Part shown: piece after piece, positions 1-5,975 of the stretch
Layout of the letters: every line of letters starts with the position of its first letter
Position numbering within the stretch: the stretch's first letter is position 1
Notes under the pieces: model-generated
Told to the model about the DNA's origin: nothing
Seen by the model: only the letters and a program-made list of their open reading frames with translations
The model's database searches: none
Position numbers and translations under genes: made by a program
Source of the DNA: Bacteroidota bacterium
GTDB taxonomy: Bacteria > Bacteroidota > Bacteroidia > Bacteroidales > UBA10428
DNA length: 7,059 nucleotides
Direction: 5' to 3'
NCBI GenBank assembly: GCA_029268165.1
Contig: JAJUGM010000168.1
Span: forward strand, 1 to 7,059

Positions 1-2080
1 CGCTCTTTCCAAGAGCTCCCAATGAATAATTTGAGTTAATATTATTTTCAGGCACGTGAAATGGCAGTGCACCAGTGATATTAGTATGTAAATTTTTTTT
101 ATTATCAGATAAAGTCAGGAACTTAATCCATGTCAGTTTATACAGCAATTCTTTTTCTTTACCTTTAAATTTAAGGTATAAATCGTGCCTGCCCTCAACA
201 GGAGCGACCTTGGCAGTGAAGGTTTTAAAATTTTTCCAGTTTCCTGTGCCTGAAATAATACATTCGGCAATTTTTGTCCCCGTGTTTATTGAATCAAGCC
301 AGACTTCGACAATACCTCCCGTATTTGCACTTGATGCAGTTATTTCAATAACTTTCGGAGATTTTAAATATTCATTATTGCCAAATTCAACACCGGCATA
401 TAAGGCCCAGTCGTTGTTATGTATACTGTCTAAAAGATTGATATCATTTGAAAAAAATGTACTGGATGTTCCATATTGATTTGCAGGGCATTCAGCCAGA
501 ATAGGGGAGTAAGCATCACGATATATATAAAGGTTGTAAAATGCATTATTGCTGCCCTCAACGAACAAACCCTGTCTTGTTCCGGTAAAGGATACAAAAT
601 CAGAATATGAATCAATTTCCGAAATATTAAAGCTTTCGCCTATCTGAATCCAGTCAACTCCGTTACTGCTGTAGAATCCATTAACTGCATGATTAATACG
701 GATAATTTTTAGCCATACTGTATTACCTATATTATTTATGGTTTCATATTTTCTGGTATCAAAGCTGAAACGTATTATTTTCTGTCCGTTTTCATTTCTT
801 GTACTTGCAAGCTTTACAGACATTTTTTCATCTCCTCTGAGTATGATTAGTCCTGCTTCATCCCTGGCTGATATTGCATCAAATTCCATATTTATGATTA
901 ACGAATAATTATGCTCACCATCATTTTTGGTAACAGTATTCATTTTATTCATTTTGGGCGACAACCTGAGCCAGCCCGGACGATCAGTAAGAGAGCATCT
1001 GTCATCTGGAGTATAACCCAGGAAAGACCACTCAGGATTTAGTCGTTCAGTGTTAAAAAAATCTGATTTAGGGACCATCCAGGGAATGCCATTACTTGGC
1101 AATTCTGGGGCAATAAAATGTGTATTAACCGGATATATACCGGTAGGTTTACCATTGATATCATAAAAAACCTGATTAAGTAAACCCTGACGCCCTTGGC
1201 CCTTCCATTCACCCTTTGCATAAAGAGGATGGATGACCCAGTGCGTGCTGTCATCAAGCATTACTACTGCTGAGCTGTGATTGGGTTCGGTAAATCTTGA
1301 ACCAGGCTTTAAAGGGTCATGAATATTAAAAAAATCACCCAGCATTTCCCAGTGTGATTTATCGTCAGTAATTATTTTGCTTCTCATTACTTTCTGGCCT
1401 CCGGAAAGGTCACGTGCAAATGAATAATAATAATAACCCTTGTATTTCCACATTACCGGGCCTTCAGCCCAACTATAATCATGTGAGGGTGGGGGATTCA
1501 GCCATTTCAAATCATACACAACTCCTGTAGGTTGTCCGTTTTCGTCCAGTTCTACAATACCATTGTTGGGCCGTCCGTTTTTTACTACCAGATACCACTT
1601 TCCGTCATCATCAATAAAAATAGAATTGTCATAACCTAATCCATAAGAAAGTTGCACCGGATTTTTTATTTTAACCGGATTGCTCCAAACACCCTCAGGT
1701 TTATCAGCTGTTGTATAATACATTGTATTGGCACGTGAAAAGAAATGCCAGTATTTATTATGATGATATACGACCTGTCCACCCCAGCATCCTCCGCCAG
1801 GTGTATCCCCGTATTCTGGCCATGAAGCCTTCACTGGTTGGGCAACTGCTTCCCAATGAACCAAATCGGTTGAACGATATATTACAGGAGTAATATTAAA
1901 AGAAGAACCAGTGGTATAATAAAAATTCCCTATTCGTGTTAATGTGGCATCGGGATGATCACCCGGTATAACTGGATTTGTATATGTTTTAAATGATGGC
2001 GATTGTGCTGTTAGATAATTGGTGACTATTAATAATATATAACCTATATTTTTTAATATTTTCTGGTTGATCAATTTCAT
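1..2080 (-). CDS. Secreted GH43 glycoside hydrolase with CBM6-like module (3' end outside window)
   Basis: The frame from the ATG at 2080 stays open to base 1, giving 693 full codons without a stop, so the C-terminus lies outside the window. Residues 1-26 form a signal peptide (hydrophobic core, then LTAQ), implying export. The GH43 five-bladed propeller covers about 30-320. The expected catalytic trio is visible: base D44 in GDHPDATL, pKa-modulating D151 in YDNSIFIDDDGKWYL, and general acid E206 in SWAEGPV. About 340-525 resembles the GH43 C-terminal beta-sandwich (RPGWLRL at 367-373). About 530-655 resembles CBM6. Some 38 further residues of unknown nature follow, perhaps a linker to a T9SS tail. 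GH43 enzymes remove xylose or arabinose from xylan, arabinoxylan or arabinan; the exact specificity cannot be read here. No Shine-Dalgarno precedes the start, which fits Bacteroidota. A terminator hairpin separates it from the upstream GH5 gene, so it probably has its own promoter in 2081-2267. Confidence 0.9.
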   Translation of the reverse strand, partial: MKLINQKILKNIGYILLIVTNYLTAQSPSFKTYTNPVIPGDHPDATLTRIGNFYYTTGSSFNITPVIYRSTDLVHWEAVAQPVKASWPEYGDTPGGGCWGGQVVYHHNKYWHFFSRANTMYYTTADKPEGVWSNPVKIKNPVQLSYGLGYDNSIFIDDDGKWYLVVKNGRPNNGIVELDENGQPTGVVYDLKWLNPPPSHDYSWAEGPVMWKYKGYYYYSFARDLSGGQKVMRSKIITDDKSHWEMLGDFFNIHDPLKPGSRFTEPNHSSAVVMLDDSTHWVIHPLYAKGEWKGQGRQGLLNQVFYDINGKPTGIYPVNTHFIAPELPSNGIPWMVPKSDFFNTERLNPEWSFLGYTPDDRCSLTDRPGWLRLSPKMNKMNTVTKNDGEHNYSLIINMEFDAISARDEAGLIILRGDEKMSVKLASTRNENGQKIIRFSFDTRKYETINNIGNTVWLKIIRINHAVNGFYSSNGVDWIQIGESFNISEIDSYSDFVSFTGTRQGLFVEGSNNAFYNLYIYRDAYSPILAECPANQYGTSSTFFSNDINLLDSIHNNDWALYAGVEFGNNEYLKSPKVIEITASSANTGGIVEVWLDSINTGTKIAECIISGTGNWKNFKTFTAKVAPVEGRHDLYLKFKGKEKELLYKLTWIKFLTLSDNKKNLHTNITGALPFHVPENNINSNYSLGALGKS

Positions 2081-2194
2081 TATAATGTAATTTCTAATGA
2101 TTTGTTATTAAATGAAGATGTCTGAAATAAATCTAAATTACTTTATCAATAAAATAAAGGCTTTAAATATTTAATCAAAGACTTGTATAATTGT

Positions 2195-2209
2195 TGCAAC
2201 ATTTTTGTT
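2195..2209 (-). promoter_or_regulatory. Degenerate half-copy of the HTCS-type operator upstream of the GH43 gene
   Basis: Read on the minus strand, this stretch is AACAAAAA followed directly by TGTTGCA. The full elements upstream of the GH5 and LamG genes carry an A-rich centre ending in TGTTACA, so the downstream repeat is matched at 6 of 7 bases, with two bases missing from the spacer compared with the LamG copy. The upstream TGTTAC repeat, expected 21 bases away, is not recognisable. It lies 114 bases before the GH43 start, in the same range as the 93 and 131 bases of the full copies. It overlaps a perfect 10-base palindrome, TGTTGCAACA, at 2192-2201. Chance resemblance in AT-rich sequence is a real possibility. 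Confidence 0.22.
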
Positions 2210-2267
2210 AAATCATAAATAATTGTTATAAAACTTATTATGTAGGTCATAAGGTAACCTGTTTTAA

Positions 2268-2304
2268 AGAGCGAACCACTGAGAAACACTTTGTGGTTCG
2301 CTCT
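2268..2304 (-). terminator. Hairpin terminator downstream of the GH5 gene
   Basis: A perfect 12-bp inverted repeat (AGAGCGAACCAC at 2268-2279 and GTGGTTCGCTCT at 2293-2304) encloses a 13-base loop. It starts 10 bases after the TAG stop of the GH5 gene, the position expected of an intrinsic terminator. The stem is much more GC-rich than its surroundings. The tract after it on the minus strand is weak (TTAAAAC rather than a U-run), so termination may be partial, or the hairpin may mainly protect the 3' end of the mRNA. Confidence 0.65.
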
Positions 2305-2314
2305 GTTGCATTAA

Positions 2315-4558
2315 CTATTGTATTACTATTTTCTTTGTTAAAGTGTATTCATTTGAATAAGCCTTAACAAAATATAATCCTTTTGAAAGGCTTGTATTTA
2401 TATGATTATCACCAATAATTAATTTGTTTTGTTCATATACTTTTTTACCATTTATATTATATATTACTAATTTAACATTCTCCGACCCGTGAACTGATAC
2501 TATAAAGTATCCGTTAACAGCGGGATTGGGATATATTTCAATTGACGGGGTCATATTCTCATTTACAATTTCTTGTGAAGTTCCATGAGTCGATTTGGTT
2601 CTGATATAGTTGAACTTGAAAAGTTGACACGACGTACCGTAATAATCCCACAACTGAAGGTTATTATTGCCATCCATATTGCAGTTAGGTATATCCCAGC
2701 TACGTGAAGTGTTTAATTTTGATACTATTTTGTAATATCCGTTTCCGGCACTGGTAACCAGCCATGCCTGTGCATCATTATTGTAATTATCCCATAATCT
2801 GATTGAAGTTCCGTTGTTAGTACTGCCATTTGCAAGGTCAATGCAACGGTTTGATGCACTTGCATTTGAAATGAAACGCCAGTAACCGTTCCCTGCATCA
2901 ATTGCAATCCATTCCTGTGCAGTAGCGCCGTTCCTCGACCATGGGCGTAGGACACCTCCATTAACATCCTCACCATATCTTAGGTCGAGCACTTTGTTGG
3001 GATCGGTCTGGAATTCTATGGTATATATTCCATTATTTATCAGACCGGCACTGTTTCCTGTTCCGAATTCTATATATCCGTTGCAATGCAGCCATTCGCT
3101 CTTTGACCCGCCACAGGACGAACCATTCCAAACCCCTGTATTTACAGTTTGATTTTCTGCCTGATAAGTTGTTCCGTTAATTATAGCATAATCAACCTGT
3201 ACGTCACGTCCGCTTGCGTCATTAATAAACTGTACCCTAAGTGTACCTGAGCCGCTGACAGAATAATTGGCATAGCTTGTGGTTAAAGTAAACGTTCCGG
3301 CCACAGAGCCGTTTAGTATAATCTGAATTTGTTCCGCACCCTGAGTTCCCCGTGCACGAACCGTTATGTTGCCTGAACTGCCACAACTTGATGCAGGCAA
3401 ATTACAACATGAATATTCCTGAAACCACTGTTTGGATGGACGGCCGCATGCCTCCCAGTCATTGTTATAAGCTGTGTTTCCATTGGGATCACCATGGTCA
3501 ATAAGATTATCAGGTGAAAGTAAGTTCCAGCTGACATTTCCTGATGCAGTCGCAATATTTTTCAAATTTGTACCAAAACCGCTTGTAGTTCCTCCCTTTC
3601 CCCATACGTCGTATTGTGATGGTCCCCAGTCAGTTTCGGTTATCACAATTGGGGCAAAATCAGCCACTGGTTTAACATGTATATTCCATCCGTTATTAAA
3701 ATTTGTTGCATTATTTAAGTCCATTCCCCAGTAGCCGGGATAGACATGTACTGCAAAACCAATGTTACTGCCTGAAATGCGATTACTTGCCAGGCCCCTG
3801 TACAGTGATTGATATCCAAGTCCGGGTACCCAGATTACGTTATTAGCTCCGTTATTCCTTATCAGGTTTACTATGGGCTGGAAAAAACTTTTTAATGCAT
3901 CATAATATTTCTGTGCATCCTGTCCATAAGTTCCGTCAGAGGCACGAATGTTAACCGGTTCATTTGCCAGCTCAAACATCACATTATCCCTGTTCTTTAA
4001 ACCCGAATGCTGGGATAAATAAGACCAAACCGTTACCAGATAATTATAGTAAGCGTCATTGAGGGCAATTCTGTCTGGACAGACTCCTGGTGGACGAAGG
4101 ATTACATACATGCCTCTTGATTTAGCATGTTCAATAAGCGGGATGATAACCTGATTTACACAATTCTGAAAATTGGTCATGTTAAACTGTGAGATATCAT
4201 TTTCAGGTACACTAACTCCCCTGTTATTTGTCCAGTAAGGATCTATATGAAGCCTGATATAATTCAGATACCAGCCATCTGCAGTATTGGTAAGCCTGTC
4301 CATAACGGCTTTATTATAATTCAGGCACCCCTGCACATCATAATTATTCCAGCGGCAATAACTGCTACCGTACATACAACCGTTGAACCACGGGCTGATT
4401 GTAATAGCTACACCATGTAAAAGAACTGTATTGCCGCAAGGATCTTTTAAATATTTTCCCTCTACATGTAATACTGGTGTAGGCATGCCTGGCCATGCAA
4501 ACATTTTAAGGGGCATGAATCCCAACAAAGAAAGGATTAAAATCTTAAGTTTTCTCAT
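2315..4558 (-). CDS. Secreted multimodular GH5 glycoside hydrolase (GH5 + CBM60-like + CBM13-like + T9SS tail)
   Basis: The 747-residue protein starts with a signal peptide (about 1-21, cleavage near MFA/WPG). The GH5 (beta/alpha)8 barrel spans about 25-385. Acid/base E200 sits in MFELANEP, nucleophile E308 in IVITETDW, and family-typical residues are R102 (IRLHI), H271 (AVHVYPGY) and W344. It cleaves internal beta-1,4 links of a cellulose, xylan, mannan or beta-glucan chain; the subfamily cannot be assigned by eye. About 397-499 resembles the calcium-dependent xylan-binding module CBM60 (ITVRARGTQGAEQIQ, GRDVQVDY, cysteines 482 and 492 around EWLHCNGYI). About 508-650 is a ricin-type beta-trefoil (RicinB/CBM13) with QEW, QAW and QLF repeat signatures. 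About 672-747 is a T9SS sorting tail (IEIYPNPA, then KGLYFVKA). Fifteen cysteines suggest an extracellular disulfide-stabilised enzyme. It has its own terminator downstream and a direct-repeat operator upstream, so it is probably monocistronic. Confidence 0.93.
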   Translation of the reverse strand: MRKLKILILSLLGFMPLKMFAWPGMPTPVLHVEGKYLKDPCGNTVLLHGVAITISPWFNGCMYGSSYCRWNNYDVQGCLNYNKAVMDRLTNTADGWYLNYIRLHIDPYWTNNRGVSVPENDISQFNMTNFQNCVNQVIIPLIEHAKSRGMYVILRPPGVCPDRIALNDAYYNYLVTVWSYLSQHSGLKNRDNVMFELANEPVNIRASDGTYGQDAQKYYDALKSFFQPIVNLIRNNGANNVIWVPGLGYQSLYRGLASNRISGSNIGFAVHVYPGYWGMDLNNATNFNNGWNIHVKPVADFAPIVITETDWGPSQYDVWGKGGTTSGFGTNLKNIATASGNVSWNLLSPDNLIDHGDPNGNTAYNNDWEACGRPSKQWFQEYSCCNLPASSCGSSGNITVRARGTQGAEQIQIILNGSVAGTFTLTTSYANYSVSGSGTLRVQFINDASGRDVQVDYAIINGTTYQAENQTVNTGVWNGSSCGGSKSEWLHCNGYIEFGTGNSAGLINNGIYTIEFQTDPNKVLDLRYGEDVNGGVLRPWSRNGATAQEWIAIDAGNGYWRFISNASASNRCIDLANGSTNNGTSIRLWDNYNNDAQAWLVTSAGNGYYKIVSKLNTSRSWDIPNCNMDGNNNLQLWDYYGTSCQLFKFNYIRTKSTHGTSQEIVNENMTPSIEIYPNPAVNGYFIVSVHGSENVKLVIYNINGKKVYEQNKLIIGDNHINTSLSKGLYFVKAYSNEYTLTKKIVIQ

Positions 4559-4613
4559 AACTAATTGGTTTTAATAAATAATAGGTTTGTTTTATGATTT
4601 TTGTAATTACATT

Positions 4614-4621
4614 TAAAAGTA
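4614..4621 (-). promoter_or_regulatory. Possible -7 box of the GH5 gene promoter
   Basis: The minus strand reads TACTTTTA, matching the Bacteroidota -7 consensus TAnnTTTG at 7 of 8 positions counting the two free ones. It begins 30 bases after the direct-repeat operator. The LamG gene has TAATTTCA at exactly the same distance. No good -33 TTTG element is seen, as would suit an activator-dependent promoter. It would give a leader of about 50 bases before the ATG at 4558. This is an inference from spacing and weak consensus only. Confidence 0.3.
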
Positions 4622-4651
4622 TTTCCTTATCGCCTTTAAAGCTTATTTATC

Positions 4652-4679
4652 TGTAACAAACTCTTGTTTTTAAGTAACA
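4652..4679 (-). promoter_or_regulatory. Direct-repeat operator upstream of the GH5 gene, probable HTCS/AraC-domain binding site
   Basis: On the minus strand the element reads TGTTAC, 15 bases containing AAAAACAA, then TGTTACA. The two TGTTAC copies therefore have a 21-base period, two turns of the helix, the geometry expected of an AraC-type dimer binding same-face direct repeats. It matches the element upstream of the LamG gene at 22 of 28 positions without gaps, including all bases of both outer repeats. It lies 93 bases before the GH5 start. The binding protein is inferred: the neighbouring HTCS carries an AraC-type DNA-binding domain. Confidence 0.6.
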
Positions 4680-4714
4680 ATTTGATTTGTATAGATTATA
4701 TGGGTAGAATGCAT

Positions 4715-4762
4715 AAAAAAACCGTCTTAAAATACAGATTATCTGACTTTAAGACGGTTTTT
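4715..4762 (-). terminator. Intrinsic terminator of the LamG gene, symmetric
   Basis: A perfect 15-bp stem (AAAAACCGTCTTAAA at 4717-4731 against TTTAAGACGGTTTTT at 4748-4762) has a 16-base loop containing a further small inverted repeat (CAGAT/ATCTG). On the minus strand it is followed by a run of seven T (4721-4715), the classic Rho-independent form. It lies 16 bases after the stop codon of the LamG gene. A T-run also follows on the plus strand, so it could work in both directions, but no plus-strand gene is seen here. Confidence 0.92.
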
Positions 4763-4778
4763 AGCAAACGTTATATGA

Positions 4779-5792
4779 TCAGCGAATTAGTATTTTTTCT
4801 TTGAATTGTTTTCCCGAAATATTAGCTTTTACCAGATAAATTCCATTATTCAGATTCAGGTGGGTTCCGTTCTGGAAATTATTGTTTTGGTAAACTACAC
4901 TACCTGTTATATTATAAAGTGTCACAGAAACGGTTTGCACATCAGCAGGAACATTCTTTATAAACAATTGATTATTGTTTGCATAGATTGTTACTGAGCT
5001 TAAATCGGCTGTAAGAGAGTGAACTGATACAAGAGGTGCTTTAGGCCCGCCATTGTATAACCATAGTATTTCTTCTGCCGAAAGGGCAACATCCCAGATA
5101 GCGAACAATTCTATAGTACCTTTCCATGTTGGATCAGGTGAATAAACACTCTTGCCTATAAAGGCATCATCATTTGCAATACTGTCTATCACATGCACAG
5201 CATCCATCGTATCAGCGCCATGAAATACGCCATCAACATAAAGACTGACGATGTTTGCAGTATCTATTTTGACTACATAATGATGAAGGGCTGAATCTCC
5301 AATATTGTCATCAAAAGCAAATCCATCTTCGTTAGCCCATGGCTGGTCTTGCCCTACAGAAAGCCGTGCAGCGGTCTGTCCGCCCCATCTTGCCGGGGTA
5401 AAGAAAAAATAACGAAGCCCTGGATTGCCATAGGTTCCGAAACTCCACATCATTAGAGCTTTACCACTATTGGTAACAGCACTTGGAGTTGCCCATGTTT
5501 CAATTGATAAAACAGAATAAGTGTTTATCTGAATAATATCAGCAGGAAGAGTCAATGAACCACCTGGAGCCGCTGTATCGGTTAAATCAAGAACACCGTT
5601 ATGAATGGTAGCATTGTCAGTTAATTCGCCATCAGCATCTCCTACCCTGTCATCCCCATTTCCTGCTTCAAAGTCCCACAAATGCTTCAGATTAGATACG
5701 GACGGTTGAACCTGAGCATTCAATATTAACATTGTTGCTGACAGAAACAATGTTAAGCCAAAAAGTAAAGAATAGCGTAATTCTCTTTTCAT
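4779..5792 (-). CDS. Secreted LamG/concanavalin-like protein with T9SS sorting tail
   Basis: The 337-residue protein has a signal peptide (about 1-26, hydrophobic core ending LNAQ). A LamG/concanavalin A-like beta-sandwich (Laminin_G_3 type) covers about 35-250. Its features include LKHLWDFEAG near the start, LSIETWATPS at 95-104, VVKIDTANIVSLYVDGVFHG at 173-192 and ELFAIWDVALSAEEI at 228-242, a typical closing segment of the family. About 265-337 is a T9SS tail with NGIYLVKA and a basic end (KEKILIR). No glycosidase motif is present and there is little room for a catalytic domain, so a binding or adhesion role for carbohydrate at the cell surface or outside the cell is likely but inferred. 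Some LamG-fold proteins are glycoside hydrolases or lyases, and catalysis is not fully excluded. It is flanked by its own operator upstream and a strong terminator downstream. No Shine-Dalgarno precedes the ATG. Confidence 0.88.
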   Translation of the reverse strand: MKRELRYSLLFGLTLFLSATMLILNAQVQPSVSNLKHLWDFEAGNGDDRVGDADGELTDNATIHNGVLDLTDTAAPGGSLTLPADIIQINTYSVLSIETWATPSAVTNSGKALMMWSFGTYGNPGLRYFFFTPARWGGQTAARLSVGQDQPWANEDGFAFDDNIGDSALHHYVVKIDTANIVSLYVDGVFHGADTMDAVHVIDSIANDDAFIGKSVYSPDPTWKGTIELFAIWDVALSAEEILWLYNGGPKAPLVSVHSLTADLSSVTIYANNNQLFIKNVPADVQTVSVTLYNITGSVVYQNNNFQNGTHLNLNNGIYLVKANISGKQFKEKILIR

Positions 5793-5885
5793 ACTTAATA
5801 ATATTTAGATTAGTAATAAAATAATTCACAGTATTTAAGCGTATGATCAAATTAGGTCATAAAAGAAAGAAAGATAGATAGTATG

Positions 5886-5893
5886 TGAAATTA
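5886..5893 (-). promoter_or_regulatory. Possible -7 box of the LamG gene promoter
   Basis: The minus strand reads TAATTTCA, a poor match to TAnnTTTG taken alone. It is listed because it begins 30 bases after the operator, exactly as the TACTTTTA box does at the GH5 gene, and agrees with that box at 6 of 8 bases. It would give a leader of about 88 bases. A better consensus match, TATCTTTC, exists at 5869-5876 and is the competing candidate. Confidence 0.22.
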
Positions 5894-5923
5894 GATATAA
5901 TCATCTTGTAAGGATTATCTGTG

Positions 5924-5951
5924 TGTAACAACTTTTTGTTTATGGGTAACA
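5924..5951 (-). promoter_or_regulatory. Direct-repeat operator upstream of the LamG gene, probable HTCS/AraC-domain binding site
   Basis: On the minus strand the element reads TGTTAC, 15 bases containing AAACAAAAA, then TGTTACA, with a 21-base period between repeats, as in the copy upstream of the GH5 gene. It lies 131 bases before the LamG start and only 24 bases after the stop codon of the HTCS gene, so it sits between the regulator and its presumed first target. This fits positive control of the LamG gene by the HTCS. The assignment rests on motif sharing and gene neighbourhood, not on a known site. Confidence 0.58.
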
Positions 5952-5975
5952 TTGATAATTAATAAAAAAAGATTA

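Noticed and set aside
75..479. Plus-strand open frame of 134 codons
   Set aside because: It lies antisense to the CBM6-like part of the GH43 gene, whose frame is open over the whole stretch with recognisable domains. Its translation shows no family features.
430..1257. Short minus-strand open frames at 430-615 and 1039-1257 suggesting broken genes
   Set aside because: They are in another frame from the GH43 gene. The GH43 frame was followed codon by codon from about 1080 down to base 1 with no stop or frameshift, so these are shadows.
5861..5882. Short AAAG and ATAG tetranucleotide tracts in the LamG leader, a possible phase-variation repeat
   Set aside because: There are only two to three copies of each unit, outside the coding frame, too short to expect slippage-based switching.
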